Source: Ampelocalamus luodianensis
Taxonomy: Eukaryota > Streptophyta > Magnoliopsida > Poales > Poaceae
Direction: 5' to 3'
Assembly: GCA_036346255.1 (NCBI GenBank)
Contig: CM070620.1
Coordinates: 60,746,522 to 60,810,521, forward strand
DNA length: 64,000 bases
The position numbers and the translations under genes are program-made. Under the pieces are notes generated by a model that made no database searches, had not been told where the DNA came from, and saw nothing but the letters and a program-made list of their open reading frames with translations. Position 1 is the stretch's first letter. The number at the start of each line of letters is the position of its first letter. This document shows, one piece after another, positions 23,881 to 34,013 of this stretch.

Positions 23881-25497
23881 TCAGTTCTTAACAGCAAAGA
23901 GATGGGGGTGCTCAATTTGCATCAAATCTTCGCGCTCCCAAGTGGCTTCATCCTCAGAATGATTAGCCCACTGAATTTTCAAGAACTTGACAGTGTGATT
24001 CCTTGTCCTGCGTTCCATTTCATCGAGGATACGCACTGGTTGCTCTTGATAGGAAAGGTCGGGTTGGAAATTAAGATCCTCATAAGCAGTTGCCTCAGTA
24101 GGAACACGAAGGCATTTCTTCAACTAGGAAACATGAAAAGTATCATGCACTGTTGATAGAGCTTCAGGTAGTTCTAATTGATAAGCCACGGCTCCTCGTT
24201 TTGCAATGATTCAGAAAGGTCCGACATAACGAGGTGCTAGCTTTCCTTTTATCTGAAAACGCTGAGTGCCCTTCATCGGTGACACTTTAAGATAGACATA
24301 GTCATCTACCTCAAAGCCTAACTCACGACGACGACAGTCGACATAGCTCTTTTGACGTGACTGTGCAGTTTTCAAATGGTTTCGAATCAGGCGAATTTGC
24401 TTTTCTGCTTCTATCACCAAGTCCGGACCATAGAATGGCCTTTCACCCGATTCTGACCAATTTAAAGGAGTCCTGCAAGCTCTCCCATATAAGGCTTTCA
24501 AAATGGCACATTTGAATACTTGCTTGGTAGCTATTATTGTAGGAAAACTCCACATATGGCAAAGATTTCTCCCAGTCTTTGCCATAAGATAACACATAGG
24601 CTTGAAGGAGATCCTCCATCACTTGATTTACTCTCTCGGTTTGACCACTAGTTTGAGGATGTTACGCAGTGCTGAAAGAGAGTTCAGTCCCCATAGCTTG
24701 ATGAAGACAACTCAAAAAATGAGAAGTGAACTGAGGACCTCGGTCAGAAACAATGACCTTAGGAACACCGTGGAGACAAACAATTTTAGCAATATAGAGC
24801 TCCGCTAATTGTTTGCCAGAGAAGATGGTTTTGACAGGAATAAAATGGGCTACCTTCGTTAGACGGTCAATGATTACCCAAATGGCATCGGATCCATTCA
24901 GAGTTTTAGGAAGACCGGTAACAAAATCCATACCGATCTCTTCCCATTTCCATTGTGGAATAGGCAAAGGTTTCAGGGTACCGGCTGGCTTTAGGTGCTC
25001 GGCTTTAACCCTTTGGCAAATATCACATTCAGCAACATATTGAGCAATTTGCACTTTCATCCGGCTCCACCAAAATATCTTTTTCAAATCCTGGTACATC
25101 TTGGTACACCCAGGATGCAAGGAAAACTTAGAATTATGAGCCTCTTTAAGAATTAGACCCCTCAGTTGAGGATCTGCAGGTACCACCAAACGATTGCGAT
25201 ACCGAAGGGTACCGCGGTCATTTTTAGAGAACTCGTTGGCTTTACCTGCCTTCAAATTTTCCTTGATCTCAGCTACCTCGGCATCAGTTTTCTGGGCCTC
25301 CATAATTCGAGCTTCTAACGTGGGCTCCACTTCTAAGGCAGCGAGAAAACCTTCTCCCACCATTTCAAGACTTAGACGCTGAAGATCGGCACACAAGTTT
25401 TTGGCCGCAGGTAGAGAGGACATGCAGTTGCACTGTGACTTTCTGCTTAAAGCGTCCGCCACAACATTGGCTTTGCCAGGATGATAATAGTATATCG
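23881..25497 (-). pseudogene. Gypsy pol relic: RNase H end, integrase, chromodomain
   Basis: The minus-strand frame 25497-24662 has the RNase H tail YYHPGKANVVADALSRK and a zinc-binding H2C2 block (HPGCTKMYQDLKKIFWW ... CDICQRVK). It then has the integrase core GMDFVTGLPK ... DRLTKVAHFIPVKT ... VSDRGPQFTSHF. After a disruption near 24660 the frame continues at 24597-24211 (ALYGRACRTPLNWSESGE, KSYVDCRRRELGF) and ends with the chromodomain (ILDEMERRTRNHTVKFLKIQ, WEREDLMQIEHPHLF) before a stop at about 23883. The chromodomain is known in this family to direct integration to particular chromatin. RT and gag are absent, lost at the 25.5-kb junction. Confidence 0.85.
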
Positions 25498-25511
25498 CTC
25501 AGCTGCCAAGC

Positions 25512-27618
25512 TTGACCAGCCCCGAACAGGGCACCGACCTCTTACTGTATATCGTAGCCTCGCACTCGGCGGTGAGCGCCGTACTCATTCATGAAAGCAA
25601 TGGCCAGCGCCCCGTATACTTTGTCTCGGAGGCCCTACAAGGGGCCAAAGTCCTTTACACGGAGCTCGAAAAGTTGGCATACGCCCTGCTCATGGCCTCA
25701 CGAAAGCTCCAGCACTATTTCCAGGCGCACTCCATCACCGTCCCGACCGCGTACCCATTAGCGCTAATGCTGCACAACAAAGACGCTTCGGAACTAATAG
25801 GAAAGTGGGCGGCCGAGTTGGCGCCCTTCGACATCACCTTCACCGCAAGAACAGTGATAAAATCACAGGCGCTAGTAGACTTCGTAGCCGAGTGGACCCC
25901 GCAAGCGAGCCAGCTGCCAACCAGCATCGAACCAGCATGGACAATGTACACGGACGGATCATGGTGCACCGCCAGAGCCGGGGCGGCGGCCATTCTCGTC
26001 GCCCCAAACGGGCGGAGCGTGTCGCACGCTGCACGCCTCGACTTCCCGACCACCAACAATGCCTCGGAGTATGAGGCCCTACTATTGGGCCTCCGAAAAG
26101 CAAAAGCCCTCGGGGCAAAGAGGGTGATCGTTAAAAGCGATTCCCGCCTGGTGGCGGGCCACTTCAACAGATCCTTCGTGGCAAGGGGCACCGAAATGGC
26201 CAGCTACCTGGCCACGCTGCGAGCAGCGTCGGCCGACTTCCTCGGCATCACCGTCCAATCAATACCAAGATGTGACAACGAAGACGCGGACAAGCTGGCC
26301 AAAATGGCCAGCTCCGGACAAAATCCCCCGCCCGGGATCTTCTACGAAGTGCTTACCGCACCCTCCGCACCACAAAGGGTTGCGCCCAAAGCACAATGGC
26401 CAAGCCGCCCAGTCCTCGTTGTCACCCACGACTGGCGAAAAACAATCACCAAGTACCTCGAGGGCGACGAACCCGAAGACCCAAACGAAGCAAGACGACT
26501 ACGGCACAGGGCCAGGAATTACCGTATAGTAGGAGGTGAATTATACAAAGGGGGCGTGTGCGCCCCCTTCCTCCGGTGCATAAGCCAAGACGAGGGTCGT
26601 TCCCTCCTGAAGGAAGTACACGAAGGTCTCTGCGGTGCACACCAAGCACCGCGAGGACTGGTGGCCAGGGCCTTCCGCCAAGGTTTCTACTAGCCAACCG
26701 CGCTCGGCGACGCACAGGAGCTCGTCCAAAAATGCCAGGGGTGCCAGTGGACCAGCCGCAACCCCCGAGCTCCCACGGTACCATTGCAACCCTTGCCCCC
26801 CGTCTGGCACTTCGCATGTTGGGGGCTTGACGTCATCGGCCCATAGCCAACAGCCAAGGGCAGCCTCCGCTTCGCATTCGTCACCATCAAGTATTTCTCC
26901 AGTTGGGTCGAGGCCGAACCAGTTGCCAAAGTAACCGCCGCGGCTGCCCAACGGTTCATGTGGAAAAACATAGTCTGCCGGTACGGAGTGCCAAGGGAAC
27001 TCATCACTCATAACGGCACCCAGTTCGACTCCGCGGCGTTCCGCGCTTTTTGCCAAAATCTTGGCATAACGATATGCTTCGCCTTCGTGGGACACCCCGA
27101 GCCCAACGGTGCCATCGAACGGGCTAACGGCAATTTGCTAGACGGCCTAAAAAAGTGCCTCGTAGGCCTCCCTAAAGGGCCTATGGCCCGAAGAGCTAGA
27201 GAAAGCACTTTGGGCAATCAGGACGTCACCAACGAGAGCCACAGGATTCTCCCCATTCAAGCTCCTATTCGGGGACGAAGCAATGACCCCAGGGGAGTTC
27301 GCCACCAGGTCTCATCGAGCAACAACGCAACCTGACCCGCAGGAGCAGGAGGTCTCCCTCGACCTCCTCGAAGAACAACGCGTCCAGGCCATATCAACCA
27401 TGACCAAGTACACCGAGGGCGTTGCGCGCGCGTACAACAAAAGGGTCAAGCCGCGCCCACTGGCACCAGGCGACATGGTCCTTAAACAAGTCGCGAACCC
27501 CGCGACAGTGGGGAAGCTGGAGTCCAAATGGGAAGGGCCTTATATCATTACCCGCGCCACGCGGGCTGGTTCCTTCTACATCGCAACACTGGAGGGACAG
27601 CAGTTAGGCCACACGTAG
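25512..27618 (+). pseudogene. Tat-lineage gypsy pol relic: RNase H (two types), integrase
   Basis: The frame 25512-26693 reads LLLYIVASHSAVSAVLIHES, ALQGAKVLYTELEKLAYALL (the RT-linked RNase H). It then reads MYTDGSWCTARAGAAAILVA, NNASEYEALLLGLRKAKALG, VKSDSRLVAGHFN (the additional RNase H). This is followed by an H2C2 zinc block (HEGLCGAHQAPRGLVARAF) ending in a TAG near 26692. Integrase text continues to 27335 with frame breaks (RYGVPRELITHNGTQFDS, GITICFAFVGHPEPNG). The C-terminal part 27283-27618 has KPRPLAPGDMVLKQV and KLESKWEGPYIITR. Stops at about 26692 and 26840 and a frameshift near 27230 make it inactive. Base composition is markedly more GC-rich than the flanking elements. Confidence 0.85.
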
Positions 27619-27758
27619 AACTCAAAGAGCCTCCGTAAGTTCTACCCCTAGGTTCTGCGAACACTGGCTGCGCCCGGGTATCTACTCCCCCCGCCGCAGA
27701 ACGGGGCGGGGGAATGTATAACCACAAATGTACTAACCGGTATTTTGCCCCCCTAAAC

Positions 27759-28244
27759 ATAAATAAAGTCATCGCGCTTGGCCTTCGAGCCCCGGTGCAC
27801 ACCTACGGGTGTATAAACAAAGTCATCGCACATGGCCTTCGAGCCCTGGTGCACACTTGCGGGTGTATAAACAAAGTCATCGCACATGGCCTTCGAGCCC
27901 CGGTGCACACCTGTGGGTGTATAAATAAAGTCATCGCACATGGCCTTCAAGCCCCGGTGCACACCTGCGGGTGTATAAATAAAGTCATCGCGCATGGCCT
28001 TCGAGCCCCGGTGCACACCTACGGGTGTATAAACAAAATCATCACGCATGGCCTTCGAGCCCCGGTGCACACCTGCGGGTGTATAAACAAAGTCATCGCG
28101 CATGGCCTTCGAGCCCCGGTGCACACCTGAGGGTGTATAAACAAAGTCATTGCGCATGGCCTTCGAGCCCCGGTGCACACCTACGGGTGTATAAATAAAG
28201 TCATCGCGCATGGCCTTCGAGCCCCGGTGCACACTTGCACACCC
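27759..28244 (+). repeat. Tandem repeat, nine 54-bp units
   Basis: Units start at 27759, 27813, 27867, 27921, 27975, 28029, 28083, 28137 and 28191, each beginning ATAAA(C/T)AAAGTCATCG and ending ACGGGTGT-like. Because 54 is a multiple of 3, the array stays open in frame and generates false periodic ORFs on both strands (18-residue period). It lies in the 3' untranslated part of a Tat-lineage element, a place known from other plants to breed tandem arrays. Confidence 0.92.
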
Positions 28245-28435
28245 TCCGGCATGTGAAGGGTATAAAAACATATCGCGCATTGCCCACACCAAGGGCACAA
28301 GTGCTCAGCGAGCCACGCAGGGCGCCAATAACATGAACCAGAGGGAGGGCGAGGACGCCGCGCAGGGCTAACCCCGGCGCAACACTTGGTATGGTAACCA
28401 AAGGCACACCGGGGGGGACGGCGGCTCCTCCCCAT

Positions 28436-28700
28436 CGCAAAAACAAGAGAGCTCCAATGAAGCCCTATTTAAAAAAGTATGGGGGACGGCACGAGGCTTC
28501 GCCTCCCCCTCGCAAAAACAGGAGGGCTCCAACGAAGCCCTATTTTAAAAAGTATGTGGGACGGCGCGAGGCTTCGCCTCCCCCTTGCAAAAACAGGCCA
28601 ACGGAGCCCTATTTAAAATAGTTTGCGGGACGGCGCGAGGCTTCGCCTCCCCCTCGCAAAAACAGGAGGGCTCCAACGGAGCCCTATTTAAAAAGTATGA
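28436..28700 (+). repeat. Tandem repeat, about 3.5 units of 69-75 bp
   Basis: Units start CGCAAAAACAGGAGGGCTCC-like at 28436, 28511, 28586 and 28655. Each contains GAAGCCCTATTT, AAAGTATG and GACGGCGCGAGGCTTCGCC. The last contains a self-complementary GCGAGGCTTCGCC hairpin in every copy. It is followed by a 13-base A run at 28700-28712. Confidence 0.88.
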
Positions 28701-28834
28701 AAAAAAAAAAAAAGAAAACAGGAGGCACACAAGACCGCAGCCGAAGGAAATAACTGCACTATTCATCGCTTCACAGTACAGAGTACAATCACAGAACTCA
28801 CAACCTAGCCTTACAACAATTTTACAAACCCATC

Positions 28835-30890
28835 TCACGGGTAGTCGGGGTACCCAGGAGGCGCAAACTCCTCAGGTTCCGTTCGCGACACCCACGCCAA
28901 TAACTCTTCGTCGGACGGCCAGGTAGACACAAACCAGAGGTATTCCTTCTCTGCAGCCCACTCGTCAGGATCGCCCGAGGAGCTACTGGACGACACTTCA
29001 TGCAAATCAGGGGGTAGCACGAGCCCTTCGAGTGGGCCCGCAGCCCCACGGGCCTCCCAGAAAGCCCGCACCTCCTCGAACGCCCTCGCGGCCCTCCGGG
29101 CGCGTAGACGAAAAAACCACTTCATCGAGCCTCCCGGGTTCGCCTTCTTCCAGCGCTGCCACTTTGCGCCATGACACACAATGCCTCGATAACACACCCG
29201 CAGAGGCCACTTGGTGACCAAGCTGCGCTCGTCCTTGGACCCACGGCGACAGCTAGCGGTCTTCACCCGCCGCCCCTCCAGTGGATGTGGACCGCGCTGG
29301 GCGCAGCGACGGAACAGCATCCGTCCTCCCTATGCAAAGTAGAAGCACGCATAAAGCGAATATCCAGCACAAGCACATCCCCTCTCACAACCACAACCAC
29401 TTTTGCATTCATAAAAAAGTTCATTCACAAAAACATCATTACAAGTCAGATCCCCCTCAGTCCTGCCTCCGAACGTGCAGCACCACCGGGGCGGACGAGC
29501 AAAAACACGAAAGGGGGAACCCTACGCTAAAAACCCTAAACAAAACACTACCACAAGGGAGCGGAGGGTCACACCTGGTCTCCGGTGGTGGCCCCCCGCT
29601 CCGCTGCTCTGGACCCATCCGTCGCGCTCTTCCCCTTGTTCCGCTGGGCTAGAACCGCCCGGAGCGATTCCATCGTGGCCTCCCGATCGGAGGACCAGAA
29701 CCTGCTGAAAAGAGTGTTACTAGCTCGACGTACTGACTTGCGGCCGGCGGCAACCTCGGCCGCAGAGGCCACGACCACGGAGCCTGCCCTAAGTCCATCG
29801 ACGTGGGCACACCCCACCCGCTGTAGCGAGACGAGGGCCGCGGTCCACCCCATCTTCGCACAATGGTTGTCGTAGGCGTGAGCGGCCGGAACGAACACTT
29901 CTCCGGCGCGGTGGAGGCGATCTAGGGTCATATCCAGTTGGTCAATGGTATGTCCCCGTGGGGGCGGCACGGCACCGACATCAACCATAGCGCTCTCCAT
30001 GTGCTCCATCGCCCGCCATGTAGCCTGCGCTACGCTGGCGGAGAGCTCCCGCTCTGTCGTGACCTCCGCTTCAAGTACGGAGTTAGCACAACGCAAAGAT
30101 GCCACCTCGTCCCTCGAAGCGCGCAGTTGCTCTTCCAGCTCAGCAACCCTGCCTCACTGGCTTTCCAGCTCAGCGACCTTCGCCTCTAGCCCCTTGACCT
30201 CCTCGGCAAGGGCCGCACGCTCGGCAGCTAGCGTTGTGTTCCGCACGAACTCCACGTCGACCCGATCCTGGATCTCCGTGTAGCCGCGTTAGATATCCCG
30301 CTCAAGCACGCGAGATACCATCAAGGCCTGCCCAAGAAGAGAAGTCACTACAATACCGAGGTGCAAGGAAGGACATCTTCAATCACCCTCGCTGCATTCA
30401 CCTCGATGCTACGGAACATCTGGTCGATAGGCACCCGCTGGAAGAGCACGTCCAGGCAAGGCGGAGCTGCGAAGCGAGCCACCTCCTCGCCAACGGTGGC
30501 CACGCCGGGGCTCAACTTGAAGTCCACAGTGCGCAACGCGCCCACGCCAGCAGATCCGACGACTCCCAGAGAGCCGTCAGCCTCCCCCCCTCGATTGGAA
30601 ACCATCGGCCCCCCGGCCTCGGGACCAGCAAGGGGCGCCCTAGCGCCGGAGAACCCAGCGGACCCCCTGTCCCCTGAAGCAGACTTGTCCACATTGTCCA
30701 CCTCGGCGACCGGCACTGCACAACACAGGAACAGGTTAACCAAAGCTAAAAAACGAAACAAGCTCGACTCACAAAGCTTCGGACTAACCGCCACACGGAG
30801 GAACAGGGACGCGCTCCTCCACCTGGGTATCCGCAGATCCGCGGCCGTACACCTGCGAGGGCGTCCCGCCGGACACCTCTTCAAGGGCAA
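28835..30890 (-). pseudogene. Continuation of antisense ORF series (three blocks, unknown function)
   Basis: Minus-strand blocks are at 30890-30348, 30105-29569 and 29320-28835. The 29569-30105 block (EAEVTTERELSASVAQATWR, LDMTLDRLHRAGEVFVPAA) is helix-rich. On the minus strand the bases to its right (about 30120-30240) encode E/L/A-rich text expected of a coiled coil. The 28835-29320 block ends acidic and proline-rich (WVSRTEPEEFAPPGYPDYP). The blocks follow the PF04195-like ORF in the same direction, so they probably form the C-terminal part of one antisense gene with introns or frame breaks. I do not recognise a domain in them. Confidence 0.5.
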
Positions 30891-31199
30891 CGCTCGCTAT
30901 CGCGAACGAGCTGGCCACCACCTCCCGGCGCGCGGCAGCTGCTACTAATCCCGAGGACGAGCTCGCCGAAGAGCTGCTTGCTTCCTGCCGCACCTCGGGA
31001 GCCGCTGCCACCCTCTTCGCAGACGGGCCAGCCATCCCCACAGCAGTGCTACAGCCACCGGCCCCAACAGCCCTCAGGGGCGCCACGCGAATCGGGCCAG
31101 CAGTCTCTAGCTCGTCGGGGCTGCGCGCCCGCTTCTTCTTCCCCGCATCGGGATCCAAGCGTTCCGCCAGGAGAACGGAGGGGTCCGCGTATGCGTGAT

Positions 31200-32136
31200 T
31201 TAGCCGAGGCTCCCGTACCACCTGCCCCCGTCTCGCATGCTCCTCCCCGGTATACGGGCCCAGAAGCTGCTCGGCCGCACACTCAGCCTTGTCAATAGAC
31301 AACACTGCAAGGCGATCAGAAGGGCAACGACCAACCAACGAAATTCAGTATAAACGCAAACCTGAACGGTCCCCAAGCTCCAACGCGGGGCACCATCCCT
31401 CGGCTCCCCAAGCTGAACATCCCAGCCCTGCGCCAGCGGCCACAAGAGAAGCGCGCAGAACTCCTCCACGAAGTCCCGGGTGGACATCCTCCACGCCGCC
31501 CGAAGCAACAACGCTAGTAGCGCATCCTCCCTCGACAAAAGCTGGATCGTTGGGGAGGAAATAAGCTGAATGGGACCCCCGCAAGAACGAAGACCAGCCT
31601 CAGGGCCACATTTATGATAAAACCACCAGCGAGTCCAATCCGTTTCCCACCGATTCTGGGCTGCCGGAACAGGCAGGTATTGAAGAAGCCGCCCCTTCGT
31701 CTGGAAATTGACGCTGCCGAAGTTCAGCGTCGCCCCGGTGCTTTTCTTCTTCTTCGGCTGGCACCTCTCGTCATGAAGATACGCGAAGAGCCTCAACTCC
31801 CTGACGCCAATCCCCACAGACCGAAGCACCCACTCGAAAACACCAAGCTTCACGATAGAGTTGGGGGTCAGCTGGGCGAGGTCGACCCCGTACAGCTGCA
31901 GAACCTGGAACAGCAGGGTAGCGCACGGCAGGTGAAGACCCGCATCCAGGAAGGCCACGAAGACGATCGTCTCATCCTCCCGAGGCACGGGTATAGCCTC
32001 GGAATCGGGGGCGCGGGCGTCCTCCAGCTTCGTCAACTTCCCTTCGCTATGAAGGCCTCACAGGACAGTGGCCGTCACGGTCGAAGGGCCCAACTCATCG
32101 GTGTACACCACAGAATTAGGCGCCAGGCCGCCCATT
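31200..32136 (-). pseudogene. Antisense ORF of Tat-lineage element (putative gypsy-type transposase-like domain)
   Basis: A minus-strand frame runs from an ATG at 32136 (MGGLAPNSVVYTDELGPS), through one stop near 32060, then 278 residues down to 31200. The text is FLDAGLHLPCATLLFQVLQL, YGVDLAQLTPNSIVKLGVFE, WVLRSVGIGVRELRLFAYLH, WWFYHKCG. It resembles the domain that databases call 'putative gypsy type transposase' (PF04195 family), encoded antisense to pol in grass Tat elements. Its real role is unknown; it is not a recognised transposase mechanistically. Further minus-strand ORFs downstream (30348-30890, 29569-30105, 28835-29320) may be later exons or the rest of the same protein. Assignment is from memory of such proteins. 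Confidence 0.65.
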
Positions 32137-33049
32137 TATAGACCAGCGGAAAGGAAATGACGTGGTGCACAGGAACCGAGAAGTCACAACCCAAACAACA
32201 CACGACACGTGGCATCCTAACGGTACAGCGCGGCGTACATAATGGCGCGCACGAATCAAGAAACACACCCAGAACGAGTGTCGCACAACACCCAAAGCGC
32301 CCCGGGTGGTGCCCATTTATGGGGCCTAGAGGCCAACACATCACATCACCCGATGTCGGATAACGCCCATTCATGGCGCGCGGAAGCCAACACCGCACGC
32401 CACGCCACGGCCAGCCGCCGGACCACCGGTACTCCCCACACGACCAGGCGGGGGGCACGCAAGAACGCTTCGCTAGGCCGAAGGGGACGGTGTACCTGTC
32501 CGGGGAGAGGCGCGGTTTCAGCCATGACGAAGCAAGACCTCGACCGCGAGGGGCTTGTCATAGGAGCGACCCACCGGCCCCCACGACCGGGCGAGCACCC
32601 AAGCGCGCTGACCCCGCCAAATGCCCAGAAGGGGGCCGAAGGGCCCCGAAGGGGATCGAAGGGCCCCGAAGGTCACAGCCGCCTAGACGCCCAAAGGTCT
32701 TTGGGCGGAGGGAATACCCCACATCCTCCTGGTGCAACAGTCCCGCTGGACCGGGTGCACCAGCCTGGTGAACCGGGACCAAGACGGTCCACCAAGGTCC
32801 AAAGGCTACACTTAGTGGTAGGAAAAGACCCTACAGCCCCTACTTAGATAGGGCCGTGTAGGGGGTAAACCTGTAATCTCACATACCTGGAGGAATGGTT
32901 ATAAATAGCCACCTCCTCCCGTGTAAAAAGGAGAGGACAAAAGTTTTAAGAAATATACTCAATTCATTTCCTAATGCGTTTCTGTCTAAGGATACCTGAC
33001 CCTCTGGGACGCGGGTTCCCTCTTCTCTTCTGTTTAGCCTGCTTTGTTA

Positions 33050-33803
33050 CTACGACAAAGACGACACGGTGGTTCACAGTACGGAATCATGATGACCAAC
33101 ATGTCAAAGGTGTATAATGGTGTCCTGAAGGGTGTCCGGTCCCTGCCGATCACCACAATTGTTGAGGAGAGCTGGAACCGTATCGTGGGGTACTTCGTCA
33201 ACAAAGCCATGATGGCGAAGAAGCATATGGATGAAGGCAAAAATTTTCAGAGGTGGCACAGGCCTACATGGACGAGAAGATCTGAAAGGCTTGTTCGCTC
33301 ACTTCTAGAACCATGGATGGCATCAGGAAGAAGTTTGAGATCCGTCTGAGGCAGAAGTTTGTCACGGGTCAAGCTAGGGGTGATCGCAAACAAGTCTTCT
33401 TGATCGATGGTGAAGCGTCCTGCACCTGTAATAAGCTACATATTATTCACAAGCCATGCTCCCATGTGTACGCGCATGCGCCGTGTGGCGCCAGGCCTCG
33501 GCGCAATATGTCTCTGAGTTCTATGACATACACCACCTGTACGGCACTTGGAGTGCCGAGTTCAATTTGTATGAGCTTGACATGCATTACAGGGACCTCT
33601 GGCCGGGGCACGTGAAGTGGGTGCCGAACGACGCACTCAAGAAGGCTGGCCATGGAAGATGACAGTCCCACCACATCTGTAACAACATGGATGATAGACA
33701 GCGTGGGAAACGGGTAAGGCGCTCGAGATACAAACTCTGCAAGACGATTGGCCACTCGTTTGCCACTTGCCCAAACAGGCCCGGGTCAAGCAACGCACCG
33801 TAG
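33050..33803 (+). pseudogene. MURA (Mutator transposase) C-terminus with SWIM and zinc-knuckle-like end
   Basis: The text GGSQYGIMMTNMSKVYNGVL and KGVRSLPITTIVEESWNRIV (33065-33210) is the conserved C-terminal part of plant Mutator transposases. A SWIM finger follows (CTCNKLHIIHKPCSHVYA, 33421-33474). Then come YVSEFYDIHHLYGTWSAEF and DLWPGHVKWVPNDAL (33505-33640) in a shifted frame, and a terminal CKTIGHSFATCPN (about 33738-33778), a degraded zinc knuckle. The catalytic DDE core is missing on the left, replaced by the Tat-lineage element. At least two frameshifts are present. The text breaks off leftward near 33050. Confidence 0.85.
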
Positions 33804-33835
33804 AGACGAAGTTTCATAGCCCATATATGTATGTT

Positions 33836-34013
33836 GTATGTTTGTTGTAATGCGTTCTTATGCACTCCTGTTAGGTGTTATCGTGTTCTACGTGTTGGAA
33901 TGTGTCAGACAATAGTTGTTTCATGTGTTTGTTGCCTATGTGTGCTATATGTTTGTTGTAATGCATTCTTACGCACTCCCGTCAGGCGTTATCGTGTTCT
34001 ATATGTTGGAATG
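33836..34013 (+). repeat. Partial tandem repeat, about 111-bp unit, split by solo LTR
   Basis: Two units starting ATGTTTGTTGTAATGC (about 33837 and 33948) carry the shared GCACTCC, GTTATCGTGTTCTA and GTTGGAATGTGTC. The second unit is cut at 34013 by the LTR and continues at 38216 (TGTCGAACAATGG), which confirms the LTR as an insertion. Confidence 0.75.

Larger units (their letters stand above)
19445..25497 (-). mobile_element. Ty3/gypsy chromovirus (Tekay/Del-like), 3' half only
   Basis: A 4222-bp LTR (19445-23666) starts TGTAACAGCCC and ends GGTCTCCACA when read on the minus strand. Just inside is a purine tract (CTTAAGGGGGTAGGTT). Then, moving right, come the chromodomain, integrase and the end of RNase H in minus orientation. 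LTRs of this length plus a chromodomain fit the Tekay/Del/RIRE3-type chromoviruses. The element stops abruptly at about 25497, within RNase H, against an unrelated plus-strand gypsy element. Its 5' half and 5' LTR are therefore missing from this window. Confidence 0.82.
25498..33050 (+). mobile_element. Ty3/gypsy Tat-lineage element, 5'-truncated, with tandem arrays and antisense ORFs
   Basis: The plus-strand pol (25512-27618) contains a second RNase H-like domain, typical of the Tat lineage (RIRE2, Grande, Cinful relatives). A long 3' non-pol region follows with two tandem arrays (27759-28244 and 28436-28700) and antisense ORFs (28835-32136). The last part (about 32490-33050) looks like the 3' LTR. 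It has TTATAAATAG at about 32899 followed by a leader-like run ending near CTCTTCTGTTTAGCC. I could not fix the LTR start; one candidate is TGTACCTG at 32491 after a GAAGGGGACGG tract. The right edge abuts Mutator transposase text, so it inserted in the MULE. The 5' LTR, gag and most of RT are missing. Confidence 0.75.

Noticed and set aside
27714..28298. Long periodic ORFs on both strands over the 54-bp array
   Set aside because: They are a consequence of a repeat length divisible by three, with no start context or domain.
32491..33050. Exact 3' LTR of the Tat-lineage element
   Set aside because: No second LTR is in the window to compare and no clear TSD is seen, so only an approximate end is given inside the element entry.
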